Positions 1 through 8,412 of a stretch of DNA of 64,000 bases are shown here, in pieces. The notes under the pieces were generated by a model. That model did no database searches. It saw nothing but the letters and a program-made list of their open reading frames with translations, and had not been told where the DNA came from. The stretch is from NCBI GenBank assembly GCA_964617645.1, contig CAZTYE010000005.1:124001-188000 (forward strand), given 5' to 3'. Origin of the DNA: JADJGC01 sp964617645 (GTDB lineage Bacteria; Zixibacteria; MSB-5A5; CAIYYT01). The position numbers and the translations under genes were made by a program. Every line of letters begins with the position of its first letter. Position 1 is the stretch's first letter.

Positions 1-1
1 G

Positions 2-511
2 TCCGGTTCGCTGGGACACGGTCTCGGAATCGCCTGCGGCGTTGCCAAGGGCTCCAAGATTGACAATCACCCGCGCCGCGTTTACTGCATTATGGGTGAC
101 GGCGAATTGCAGGAAGGCTCCTGCTGGGAGAGCGCGATGTTTGCCGGACATTATCGACTCGACAATCTTGGCGTGATCGTTGACTACAACAACGCCCAGA
201 TCGATGGCCGCGTCGTCGACATCATGGACATTGCGCCGCTCGCCGACAAATGGCGCGCCTTCAACTGGAACGTGATCGAAATCAACGGCCACGACTGGAC
301 GCAGATACTCGCGGCTTACGACACCATGCTCGCCACCAAAGGCAAACCGACGGTCATCATCGCGCACACGCGGATGGGGCAGGGCGTGTCGTTCATGAGC
401 GGAAAATACCAGTGGCACGGCAAACCGCCAAAGCCCGACGAAGGTGAAGCGGCGCTCAAAGAGTTGGGCACAAACTACGCCGACTGGTCGGCGCGGCTCT
501 TGGCGAATTAA
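2..511 (+). CDS. Transketolase, N-terminal subunit (5' truncated by window edge)
   Basis: Thiamine-diphosphate-binding half of a split transketolase of the non-oxidative pentose phosphate pathway, a cytosolic enzyme that moves two-carbon units between sugar phosphates. The reading frame is open from base 2, so the true start lies outside the window. The GSLGHGLGIACGVAKG segment and the ThDP motif GDGELQEG followed about 25 residues later by DYNNAQIDG are diagnostic. It ends with TAA at 509-511, four bases before the C-terminal subunit gene, so the two are one transcription unit. Two-gene transketolases are common in archaea and many uncultured bacteria. Identity is sure; only the missing 5' part is unseen. 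Confidence 0.95.
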   Translation, partial: SGSLGHGLGIACGVAKGSKIDNHPRRVYCIMGDGELQEGSCWESAMFAGHYRLDNLGVIVDYNNAQIDGRVVDIMDIAPLADKWRAFNWNVIEINGHDWTQILAAYDTMLATKGKPTVIIAHTRMGQGVSFMSGKYQWHGKPPKPDEGEAALKELGTNYADWSARLLAN

Positions 512-515
512 AGAA

Positions 516-1472
516 ATGCTGAAGGCGATGACAGAAATCAAACTCGAAAAGACGCGCTCCGGCTGGGGGCACGGCTTGGTCGATCTGGGCACGCGCAATT
601 CGCAGGTCGTTGTTCTGACTGCCGACCTTGCGGAATCGACGCACTCGCATTGGTTTCAGGAGAAATTTCCCGAACGCTTCATTCAGGTCGGTGTCGCCGA
701 ACAAGATCTCGCCGCCGTCGCTACCGGATTGTCGCTTCTGGGCAAGATTCCGTTCTTTGCGACCTACGGTGCCTTTGCTTCCTATCGCTGTCTTGATCAG
801 GTGCGCATCTCGATTTGCTACTCGCAGGCCAATGTCAAGATCGGCGGCGCTCACGGCGGCATCTCCGTCGGTCCCGACGGCGCCACGCATCAGGCCCTCG
901 AAGAACTGGCGATCATGCGTTCGCTCCCCAATATGCGGGTGATCGTTCCGTGCGACTATTGGGAAGCCCGCAAAGCCACTGTCGCCGCCGGCGAGGCTGA
1001 GGGTCCCTTCTACATCCGCTTCGGTCGCGAGCCGGTGCCCATGATCACCGAAGAAGCGACGCCGTTCACGGTCGGCAAAGCGCTCACTCTCCGTGAAGGA
1101 AGTGATCTCGCGATCATCGCTTGCGGCACAATGGTCTACGAAGCCTTGGTCGCTGCTGAGCAGCTCGCCTCTGAAGGCATCAACGCTCGCGTGATCAACA
1201 TGCACACCATCAAGCCGCTCGACCGGCAGGCAATCGTCCACGCTGCCGCAGGCTGTGGCGCGATTGTCACTGCCGAAGAGCATCAGGTGCATGGCGGTTT
1301 GGGCGGCGCTGTTGCCGAAGTCGTCGTTAGGGAACATCCCGTCCCGATGGAGTTCGTGGGGGTGATGGACACGTTCGGGCAATCGGGCAGGATGGATGAG
1401 TTGATGAAGGCCTACGGAATCAAAGCTCCCGATATCGTAAAGGCCGCACATGCAGCTCTTCGCCGCAAATAG
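516..1472 (+). CDS. Transketolase, C-terminal subunit
   Basis: Second half of the split transketolase, carrying the pyrimidine-binding and C-terminal domains (318 residues). The motif QVGVAEQDLAAVATGLS holds the glutamate that activates the ThDP cofactor in this family, and GGAHGGISVGPDGATHQ is the usual phosphosugar-binding stretch. The frame is open upstream to 444, inside the N-terminal gene. I chose ATG 516, just after that gene's stop; ATG 528, preceded by GAAGG, is an equally plausible start and would remove four residues. The two subunits must assemble into the active enzyme. About 280 non-coding bases follow before the next gene. Confidence 0.95.
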   Translation: MLKAMTEIKLEKTRSGWGHGLVDLGTRNSQVVVLTADLAESTHSHWFQEKFPERFIQVGVAEQDLAAVATGLSLLGKIPFFATYGAFASYRCLDQVRISICYSQANVKIGGAHGGISVGPDGATHQALEELAIMRSLPNMRVIVPCDYWEARKATVAAGEAEGPFYIRFGREPVPMITEEATPFTVGKALTLREGSDLAIIACGTMVYEALVAAEQLASEGINARVINMHTIKPLDRQAIVHAAAGCGAIVTAEEHQVHGGLGGAVAEVVVREHPVPMEFVGVMDTFGQSGRMDELMKAYGIKAPDIVKAAHAALRRK

Positions 1473-1753
1473 CTACGAGTTGAAGGTTTACTTTTGATCG
1501 TTACTGTAATGCCAAGAGACTCATTAGATTGTCAGTAATGTGGCAATCCGAGCGCCATTATTACCCTGTTTCTGCCCGTGAATTCTGCCGCCAAGCCGTG
1601 ACCGCACGTTCTCGCAGCCTTTTGTTCGTCTCGCTTGACTCAACAACTTCGTGAGCGGTCGTCGCCCAACCGCAATTTTATCATCGGCTTACGCAACTTT
1701 ATCCGACCACTCTCGTAAACGTCGGCAGGAGTATTTTCTTTCACGGAGGTGCG

Positions 1754-2989
1754 ATGTATCGCCTGACATGGTGTGCTTTCGCGGGCCTGCTTGTGTTCAT
1801 TGGAATCACCGGCGCCCGCGCTGAATCGGGACGAATCTATGGTCGGATAACTACAGTCGATAATGAAGTCTTTGAAGGTTGGATTCGCTGGGACAAGAAC
1901 GAGGCTTACTGGGACGATATTCTCGACGGCATCGTCGAAAAAGAACGCCGCGACAAGCCCGGACGGACCGGGAGACGTTACAAGGAATCCCGCCGAAATT
2001 ACACCTTCGATTTGTTTGGCCTCAAGGTCGGAGAAGGCAGCAGCTATTTTGGCGCATCCTCTGAATCGCAACTGCAATTCGGGCACATCAAGACCCTCAC
2101 CCCGGACGGCGACGGCGCAGTCATTCTTCTGAAATCCGGTCAGGAAGTCGTCATGGAATCCGGTTCCGATATCGGTCCCGGACTGCGCGAAATTCTCATT
2201 TCCGACCCCAAGGAAGGCGAGATCTTCTTTGATTGGGACGACATCGATAATGTCGAGTTTTTGGAGGAACGTTCCGAGCCGACAGACGGCTTCGAGCGGC
2301 TTTACGGCCGCGTCAGCACGCGCCGGGCCGGCGAATTCACCGGCTGGGTTGAGTGGGATGTCGACGAAGTGTTTAACAAGGATGATCTTGACGGCGACGA
2401 GGACGGCGGCCGCAACCGAAAGTTCAAGTTCGAGCGCATCACTTCAATCGAACGCAACTCTTCATCCTCGGCGCGCATCCTTCTCCGCGACGGCAAAGAA
2501 ATTGTCCTGCGCAACTCCAACGACGTCAACTCGGAAAATCGCGGCATTGTCGTCAAGTCGGCGGAACTCGGCCGCGTTCGCGTCGATTGGGCGGATTTCG
2601 AGAAGGTCGATTTTCTGCCGGCGCCAAAGAGCGAGTTGCCGCGCTATCGCAGTTTTGACGGCGGTTACAAAGTGCAGGGCACTGTTACCACCGAAGACGG
2701 CGAAGAATTCTCCGGCGAAATCGCCTGGGACAACGACGAAGAATACTCGTGGGAGCACATCAACGGCGAATACAAAGGTGTTGAGATGACGATTCCGTTT
2801 TCCGCTGTCGCCAGTATCGAGAAAAACTCCCAGCGCAGCTCAGCGGTCACGCTCAAGAACGGAAACACCTACTTGTTGTCGGACTCCAACGATGTTGACG
2901 AAACCAACAAGGGCGTTTTTGTAATCCGCGACAAGAAGACCGCCGAGGCCATCGACTGGTATGATTTCGCCAAGCTCGTCATGAAGTAG
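1754..2989 (+). CDS. Secreted protein of three tandem repeats, function unknown
   Basis: A 411-residue protein with a clear signal peptide (cleavage probably after GARA near residue 23). The mature part holds three copies of a module of roughly 120 residues that each begin alike: RIYGRITTVDNEVFEGWIRW, RLYGRVSTRRAGEFTGWVEW and KVQGTVTTEDGEEFSGEIAW. Each continues with an acidic stretch, a basic/FxxI-SIE segment, a G-x-E-x-x-L hairpin with S-NDV, and a final IDWxDFxxxxF. The pattern suggests repeated beta-barrel or SH3-like units acting in the periplasm or on the surface. A good ribosome site (GGAGG, 1746-1750) precedes ATG 1754, and a hairpin follows the stop. I do not recognise a named family. 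Confidence 0.85.
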   Translation: MYRLTWCAFAGLLVFIGITGARAESGRIYGRITTVDNEVFEGWIRWDKNEAYWDDILDGIVEKERRDKPGRTGRRYKESRRNYTFDLFGLKVGEGSSYFGASSESQLQFGHIKTLTPDGDGAVILLKSGQEVVMESGSDIGPGLREILISDPKEGEIFFDWDDIDNVEFLEERSEPTDGFERLYGRVSTRRAGEFTGWVEWDVDEVFNKDDLDGDEDGGRNRKFKFERITSIERNSSSSARILLRDGKEIVLRNSNDVNSENRGIVVKSAELGRVRVDWADFEKVDFLPAPKSELPRYRSFDGGYKVQGTVTTEDGEEFSGEIAWDNDEEYSWEHINGEYKGVEMTIPFSAVASIEKNSQRSSAVTLKNGNTYLLSDSNDVDETNKGVFVIRDKKTAEAIDWYDFAKLVMK

Positions 2990-3018
2990 ATTTTCCCCTC
3001 TTTTGTTTTCACCGTCAG

Positions 3019-3044
3019 CCCCGTTCGGCGCAAACCGAACGGGG
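3019..3044 (+). terminator. Hairpin terminator after the three-repeat protein
   Basis: Perfect 10-bp stem, CCCCGTTCGG paired with CCGAACGGGG around a six-base loop, 30 bases after the stop at 2989. The T-tract after it is weak (CATTTATT), so it may work as an attenuator or as an mRNA 3'-end stabiliser rather than a strong intrinsic terminator. Confidence 0.6.
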
Positions 3045-3078
3045 CATTTATTGACCGGACCAACCAGGAGGTTCTTCG

Positions 3079-3387
3079 ATGCGATTCACAGTTATTACAA
3101 TCATCGCCGTCGCGATCGGACTGTTCATTGCTTTCGTGGATTCGCGACCCGGGTGGGACGACACGTTTGTGACTGTGCTTACCGTGTTCGCCGCCGCATT
3201 CACGCTCGCCGCCATTGCCGGACGACGTCCGTGGTTGATCGCACTCGCGGTAGGCCTCTGGACTCCACTCTGGGAAGTACCTATGTCAGGGAACACTGGC
3301 GCCCTTGCGGCTCTGGTCATCGCCTCGGTTGCCGCGTTTCTGGGATGGGGCGCGCGAAAACTCCTGCGCCTCGCGACCGCGATTTAG
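3079..3387 (+). CDS. Small integral membrane protein, unknown
   Basis: A 102-residue protein made of about four hydrophobic segments: residues 3-20, 30-48, 52-66 and 74-90. It ends in a basic tail (RKLLR). AGGAGG at 3067-3072 lies at good distance from ATG 3079, which supports translation. There are no charged residues inside the membrane segments that would suggest a channel or enzyme. It sits alone between a terminator-like hairpin and a convergent gene, so context gives no role. Reality as a gene is fairly sure; function is unknown. Confidence 0.75.
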   Translation: MRFTVITIIAVAIGLFIAFVDSRPGWDDTFVTVLTVFAAAFTLAAIAGRRPWLIALAVGLWTPLWEVPMSGNTGALAALVIASVAAFLGWGARKLLRLATAI

Positions 3388-3474
3388 GAAGTGTTCGATT
3401 CCTGCCGCGCCGCAGGCGGGAGATAGCTCAATTTCCTTACGCTTGCTGCCGGAACCGCGTCCGAGGGAGACTCC

Positions 3475-4122
3475 TCAAAGCCGCGCCGCGATGGCGACCA
3501 TGATCTCAAACGGAGAAATCGGTTGATTGAGTATTCCGCAATCGTCGGTTGCATAGAACCACTCGCCTGTCGCGAACCGCTGCCGGATGATGCAATCAAG
3601 TTCCAACGGCTGAAACCGCTTCGGCGCAATCTCGAAGTCGGCGATGAACGATGCGGCCGGGCTATTGAACGGGCGGTCGTTCTCGCTCCGCCCGCTATTT
3701 CGTCCGACAATCGACCCTGATAGTCTGACGACACCAAGCCCAAGCCCCAACCGGAGTCGAAGCGGCTCACTTCCGATTACCGGCACAAGCAGCGCAAGTT
3801 CTCCACCACCGAGTTGTCCGCGTTCTATCCAGAGATCGCGAACGGTGTCCGGAAACGGGTCACAAAATCCGTCGAAAATCCGTGCTTCGAAGATGCGGTT
3901 TTCCTCGGTAAGCCGATTATAAGTGAATCGCAGGCATACACCCTTGCCGAGCGATTGCTCAACGAATACGCCCCATCCCAGAGCGCTGGGCACGAGTCTG
4001 TGATCGGTGAATCCCTTACCGCCGATGATCCCGATCCGCTGGTCAGCGAACCCCTGCGACCAACCAACTGCGAGAATCAGGACGAAGGCAGAGATGATCG
4101 TGCGCCAGACCTTTGTGCGCAT
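3475..4122 (-). CDS. Secreted protein, probable small outer-membrane barrel
   Basis: A 215-residue protein with a signal peptide (cleavage near GFADQ, residue 26). Alternating hydrophobic and polar segments rich in Gly and aromatic residues (for example GWGVFVEQSLGKGVCLRFTY and LRLRLGLGLGVVRLSGS) and a C-terminal strand ending in -IAARL suggest an eight-strand-type outer-membrane barrel. Four cysteines lie in the mature part, unusual for a barrel. GGGAGG precedes ATG 4122 on the minus strand. The barrel idea is inferred from composition alone; no family motif is visible. Confidence 0.75.
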   Translation of the reverse strand: MRTKVWRTIISAFVLILAVGWSQGFADQRIGIIGGKGFTDHRLVPSALGWGVFVEQSLGKGVCLRFTYNRLTEENRIFEARIFDGFCDPFPDTVRDLWIERGQLGGGELALLVPVIGSEPLRLRLGLGLGVVRLSGSIVGRNSGRSENDRPFNSPAASFIADFEIAPKRFQPLELDCIIRQRFATGEWFYATDDCGILNQPISPFEIMVAIAARL

Positions 4123-4332
4123 TGTGTCCTCCCGAGTAATCTGCTAATATGACGCTAAAAGTCCCTGATCATCAAATTTCTTCGCCACAAATGCGATCAC
4201 AAGCGCAATTAGTCTTGACAACGAAATCCAATTGCGCTCTCTTACATCGTTCTACTGATCAGCGCGGATGCGCTTCATCGAGTCGGTCAAACGATGTTGT
4301 GTAACATCACACTCTAATCGGAGGTTCTCAAC

Positions 4333-4938
4333 ATGAGAATGCTTCTGCTCTTGGCGTCAATATTTGGTCTGCTCGCGCGCGGTAATGCTCACGGAGAGTA
4401 TTCGAGCTCGACCTTCTCCGCCGATCACTTTCGCCAGAAATGGTCGCTTCAAGTCAGCCCTCTGGCAACGGCCCGATTGGAGATTCTTGCGTCCGCAGAC
4501 AGTCAGCAATTTGTCTTGCCGTCACCCGGCGCCGCCGAATCACGCTCGATTCTCTACACGTTGCTGCCGCTGCCGACGCTGATTCTCAGCGTGCCGGCGT
4601 TGATCGTCGGCCCTGCAACCGGCTTTTTCTACGGCGGCCTCAAAGGACGCGCTTGGAAGGGAATCGGCATCCGCACGCTCGGACTCGGCGGCATGTTCTC
4701 GGCCTTCGGTATCTGCGGCTGGGATTGCGGCCCCGGCGATAGCTCTTACGACATCGCCTGGGCGGTGTTTATCGCCGGCGGGGGAATCGTCGTTGTCTCC
4801 GCGATCTACGATATGGCGACCGTCCGCGCCGCCGTCGCCAAACGCAACGCATCGCTGACAGCTCCCAAGGCGGAGATCGTCCCCGTCTATCTCGTGCATT
4901 CGCACGCTGCTGGCGCGAAGCTCGTGCTCCGCTTCTGA
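4333..4938 (+). CDS. Membrane-associated protein with signal sequence, unknown
   Basis: A 201-residue protein with an N-terminal signal (RMLLLLASIFGLLARGNA) and two or three further hydrophobic segments (residues about 76-102 and 115-160, including GGGIVVVSAIYDM). ATG 4333 is preceded by GGAGG (4320-4324). A perfect TTGACA at 4215-4220 lies upstream, but no good -10 box is spaced from it. The gene diverges from the barrel-like gene ending at 4122. The hydrophobic Gly-rich centre recalls small Gly-zipper envelope proteins, but I cannot assign a family. Confidence 0.75.
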   Translation: MRMLLLLASIFGLLARGNAHGEYSSSTFSADHFRQKWSLQVSPLATARLEILASADSQQFVLPSPGAAESRSILYTLLPLPTLILSVPALIVGPATGFFYGGLKGRAWKGIGIRTLGLGGMFSAFGICGWDCGPGDSSYDIAWAVFIAGGGIVVVSAIYDMATVRAAVAKRNASLTAPKAEIVPVYLVHSHAAGAKLVLRF

Positions 4939-5240
4939 CGCTGGAACATAGCTGGTCGTCATCCAATGTCTTCGTGAAATATTTCACATTTTCCCCTTGC
5001 GCCGGCACATTAAACATGATAAGTTTAACCGTCGTTTCGAGGCTGGCTTCATGCGAGATTTGCCCGTCCCGGAAACGGCGTTTTGCTTTGGTGACACTAC
5101 ACGCGGTGCGCCGGAGATTCCCCTCTTGAGAGGGGTGCTGTCCCGTAGCTATGCTGCGGGACAGCGGGGTGTGTCTGCTCTTGCAAGATGCTCCCCCTTG
5201 ATGAACGAATGATTTCAACTTTAGCTCAGGCAGGTAACCG
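4939..5240. repeat. Intergenic stretch holding a dispersed hairpin repeat (5118-5175)
   Basis: No gene is seen here. Bases 5118-5175 form a repeat unit: an inverted CCCCTCTTGAGAGGGG, then a second hairpin (CTGTCCCG...CGGGACAG with a short loop), then CGGGGTGTGTC. The same unit occurs inverted at 25381-25430, where the inner hairpin has a different sequence (CCCGACC/GGTCGGG) but the outer boxes are kept. Structure is conserved while the stem sequence changes, as in REP/MITE-like elements. Confidence 0.7.
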
Positions 5241-6458
5241 ATGAGTATCAGCACTCTCGCGCGGGCGATTGCCGAATCCCCGACATTGAAACTCAACGAG
5301 GAAGCGCAAGACCTGCGCGACCGCGGCGAGGCCGTCATTCATCTCGGCGCCGGCGAACCGAAAAGCAAAGTCCCGTTCGAGGCTTTGCTCAACTGCGCCG
5401 CGCAGATTTCCACCGCCGAGGTGCGCTACACGCCGACCGAAGGCATCTCGCCGCTGCGCAAAGCGATCATCCGCTACACCGAAGAAAACTACGGCAAGGT
5501 GATCGGCAAAGACAACGTGATGGTCTCCGGCGGCGCCAAACAAGCGCTTTCGGTGCTGCTTACGACTTTGATCAATCCTCAGGATGAAGTGATCATTCTC
5601 GCGCCGTACTGGGTCAGCTACCCGGAAATGGTCAAGATGGTCTACGGCAAGCCGGTGATCGTCACCCCCGGTGACGGCCGTTTCGAGCCGTCGATCAAAG
5701 ATGTCACGGACATGGTGAGTTCCTACACCAAGGCGATCATCGTCAACAGCCCGAACAATCCGTCCGGTGTCGTCTACTCCGAGCAGTTCATCGCCGAGAT
5801 CGTGCAGTTCTGCGAGAAGAAGGGCATTTATCTGATCATGGACGACATCTACCACAAGCTCGTCTTCTCGGGCAAGTCGTGGACGTCATGTTACAAGTAC
5901 GCCAAAGAGCAAGGCGACAACTCGCGCATCATTGTGATCAACGGCGTCTCGAAGCTCTACGCCATGACCGGTTACCGCATCGGCTGGACAATCGCCAACT
6001 CGCAGATCATTGAAACGATGGTCAACGTGCAGGCGCAGACGACGAGTTGCCCGGCGCTGCTGTCGCAAGTGGCCGCTGTCGGCGCGCTCACCGGTGTGCA
6101 ATCGGGCGTGAACTCGCTGCGTCTGATGCTTGAAAACAATCGAAAGGTGATGGTGCAGGAACTGAACGCCTTCGAGGGCGTCAAACTGATTCCGCCGGAT
6201 GGCACTTTCTACGCGCTGCCCGACTTCCGCGCTTATAGCAGCGATTCGGTCGGCCTCTCCAAACTGCTGCTCAAACGCGCGATGGTCGTCGCCGTGCCGG
6301 GCAAGGAATTCGGCATGGAAGGCCACCTGCGCCTCAGTTTCTGCGGCACGATCAAAGAAATCATGGAAGGCATCGCGCGGATCAAATGGGCGCTCGATCC
6401 GAAGTCACCCAACGAAATCTACATTGGCGACCGCAAGCTGGTGAGGGACTGGAAATGA
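5241..6458 (+). CDS. Class I/II PLP-dependent aminotransferase (aspartate aminotransferase type)
   Basis: A 405-residue cytosolic transaminase of fold type I, most like aspartate aminotransferases of the Ib subgroup, which exchange the amino group of aspartate with 2-oxoglutarate. Visible landmarks: YTPTEGISPLRKAI (64-77), the cofactor-binding SGGAKQAL (97-104), NSPNNPSG (169-176), DDIYHKL (201-207), the Schiff-base lysine K238 in NGVSKLYAMTGYRIGW, and the carboxylate-binding arginine in LRLSFCG near the C-terminus. Its stop codon overlaps the start of the PEP carboxykinase gene (ATGA), so the two are translationally coupled. Aspartate-oxaloacetate exchange next to oxaloacetate decarboxylation makes a sensible pair. 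Exact substrate is inferred. Confidence 0.93.
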   Translation: MSISTLARAIAESPTLKLNEEAQDLRDRGEAVIHLGAGEPKSKVPFEALLNCAAQISTAEVRYTPTEGISPLRKAIIRYTEENYGKVIGKDNVMVSGGAKQALSVLLTTLINPQDEVIILAPYWVSYPEMVKMVYGKPVIVTPGDGRFEPSIKDVTDMVSSYTKAIIVNSPNNPSGVVYSEQFIAEIVQFCEKKGIYLIMDDIYHKLVFSGKSWTSCYKYAKEQGDNSRIIVINGVSKLYAMTGYRIGWTIANSQIIETMVNVQAQTTSCPALLSQVAAVGALTGVQSGVNSLRLMLENNRKVMVQELNAFEGVKLIPPDGTFYALPDFRAYSSDSVGLSKLLLKRAMVVAVPGKEFGMEGHLRLSFCGTIKEIMEGIARIKWALDPKSPNEIYIGDRKLVRDWK

Positions 6459-8098
6459 ACAGCAACTATCTCAATATCAAATCGCCGGCCGCTGACATCG
6501 CCCGCGAACGCGCCAGCGACTTCGGTCTGAAAAATCACGGCCTGGCGAATCTGCACATGGTCTACTGGAATCTCGCCGAGCCGGCTCTTTACGAAGAAGC
6601 CATGTTCCGCCGCGAGGGCAGTATCTCGCATATGGGGCCGCTGGTCGTGAATACCGGCAAACACACGGCGCGCGCCGCCAATGACAAATTTGTCGTTCGC
6701 GAAGCCACCACCGAAGAACGAATTTGGTGGGGACAGTACAATCGCCCCTTCAATCCCGACAAATTCTCGAGCGTCTACGAACGCCTGCAGGCGTTCTTGC
6801 AAGACCGCGATGTCTTCGTGCAGGATTGCTACGTCGGGGCCGATCCCAATTATCGCCTGCCGATTCGCGTCATCACCGAGTACGCATGGCACTCGCTGTT
6901 TGCGCGCAACATGTTCATCAAGATCGACGCGCTCGACGAACTCAAGCGCCACGTGCCGGAATTCACGATTATTTCCGTGCCGTCATTTCAGGGCGTTCCG
7001 TCCATCGATGGCACGCTCACGCCGACCTTCATCCTGCTCAATTTCGAGCAGCGCCTCGTAATCATCGGCGGCACCGGCTACGGCGGGGAAATCAAGAAGT
7101 CGGCATTTACGATTCTCAATTATCTCCTGCCGCTGCAAAACGTCATGACCATGCACTGCTCGGCCAACGTCGGCAAGGCCGGCGATGTCGCGCTTTTCTT
7201 CGGTCTCTCCGGCACCGGTAAAACCACGCTCTCGGCCGATCCGCGCCGTCATCTGATCGGCGACGACGAACACGGCTGGAGCGATGAAGGCGTTTTCAAC
7301 TTCGAGGGCGGCTGCTATGCGAAAGTGATCAGCCTCTCGCCAACCGCCGAGCCGGAGATTTTCGCCTGCACGCGCAAGTTCGGCACGATTCTCGAGAACG
7401 TCGTTTTCGATCCGATCACTCGCCATCTCGATCTCGACGACGACGAGCGCACCGAAAACACGCGCGCGTCGTATCCGCTCGACTTCATCGAAAATGCGCT
7501 GCCGGAGAAACGCGCCGGACATCCGAAGAACATCATCATGCTCACCTGCGATGCCAGTGGCGTCTTGCCACCGATCGCGCGGCTCACGCCCGATCAAGCG
7601 CTCTATCATTTTATTTCCGGCTACACTGCCAAAGTCTCCGGCACCGAGATCGATCTCGGCAAAGAACCGGAGATCACCTTCTCGGCTTGTTTCGGCGCGC
7701 CGTTTATGGTGCATCATCCGTACTTCTACGCCGACCTGCTCAAGCGGAAAATCATCCGCCACGGCGTCAAATGCTGGCTGGTCAACACCGGCTGGACGGG
7801 CGGGCCGTATGGCGTCGGCAAGCGCATCAGTATCCGTTACACTCGCGCAATGCTCGAGGCCGCCCTTACCGGCGCGCTCGATAGTGTGAAGTATCGCACC
7901 GACTCGGTGTTTGGTTTTGAAGTGCCGCTCACTTGTCCGAACGTGCCCGATGAAGCTCTCTATCCGGAGAGCAGTTGGCCCGACAAAGCGGCGTACTCGA
8001 ATCGTTACAAGCAACTCGCGTCGCTCTATGTCGAGAACTTCAAGAAGTTCACTGACGGCTGCCCCGCCGAGATCGTCGCCGCCGGCCCGCGACACTAA
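6455..8098 (+). CDS. pckA: Phosphoenolpyruvate carboxykinase (ATP)
   Basis: ATP-dependent PEP carboxykinase (547 residues, normal length), which converts oxaloacetate and ATP to phosphoenolpyruvate, CO2 and ADP in gluconeogenesis. The P-loop GLSGTGKT is at residues 250-257, followed by the metal-binding LIGDDEHGW (267-275). YGGEIKKSAFT (209-219) carries the catalytic lysine region, and LVNTGWTGGPYGVGKR is the adenine-binding stretch. I chose ATG 6455, which overlaps the aminotransferase stop as ATGA; the frame is open upstream to 6386, but that would bury it deep in the preceding gene. No hairpin follows directly. Identity is certain. Confidence 0.97.
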   Translation: MNSNYLNIKSPAADIARERASDFGLKNHGLANLHMVYWNLAEPALYEEAMFRREGSISHMGPLVVNTGKHTARAANDKFVVREATTEERIWWGQYNRPFNPDKFSSVYERLQAFLQDRDVFVQDCYVGADPNYRLPIRVITEYAWHSLFARNMFIKIDALDELKRHVPEFTIISVPSFQGVPSIDGTLTPTFILLNFEQRLVIIGGTGYGGEIKKSAFTILNYLLPLQNVMTMHCSANVGKAGDVALFFGLSGTGKTTLSADPRRHLIGDDEHGWSDEGVFNFEGGCYAKVISLSPTAEPEIFACTRKFGTILENVVFDPITRHLDLDDDERTENTRASYPLDFIENALPEKRAGHPKNIIMLTCDASGVLPPIARLTPDQALYHFISGYTAKVSGTEIDLGKEPEITFSACFGAPFMVHHPYFYADLLKRKIIRHGVKCWLVNTGWTGGPYGVGKRISIRYTRAMLEAALTGALDSVKYRTDSVFGFEVPLTCPNVPDEALYPESSWPDKAAYSNRYKQLASLYVENFKKFTDGCPAEIVAAGPRH

Positions 8099-8412
8099 GT
8101 TTGCTTTGGTCGCTTCGGTGCCCCACAGCTTGCTGTGGGTTCGTCGATATGTCCTGTGCGCGGCTGACGCCCACGTCGGCCACGTGAGATTAGGGAGCGC
8201 ATTGTGGTGACGTGTACGAAGCGTGCGGAGGCTATTGTCATTTTGGCGAAAGCCGACAGGCGATTTGACGATAATGTCGGGTGCCAAGCGGCACTGAGAG
8301 CTTAACTCGGGCGATTGAGTTCAACGTAATATCATTGACAAAATTCTACATCAATCTCAAAGTAATGATCAAAAATACCATCACATGAGTGAAGAGAGTT
8401 TGGAGCAAAAAA
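8099..8412. repeat. Intergenic stretch with one REP-like unit (8118-8141)
   Basis: No gene is visible. Near the pckA end lies one copy of the CCCACAGC-TT-GCTGTGGG hairpin preceded by GGTGC, the family that surrounds the RAYT transposase at 20.4-22.2 kb. A perfect TTGACA (8335-8340) lies upstream of the next gene, but the -10 region 17 bases on is poor. Base composition drops visibly after about 8290, which marks the left edge of the AT-richer segment. Confidence 0.6.

Noticed and set aside
456..1451. 331-codon open frame opposite the transketolase C-subunit gene
   Set aside because: Mirrors the coding frame of a conserved enzyme and has no recognisable motif or start signal.
6983..8287. 434-codon open frame on the minus strand across pckA
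   Set aside because: It is antisense to a full-length, unmistakable PEP carboxykinase; the translation is Arg/His/Asp-rich with no domain pattern, as expected for the shadow of a GC-rich gene.
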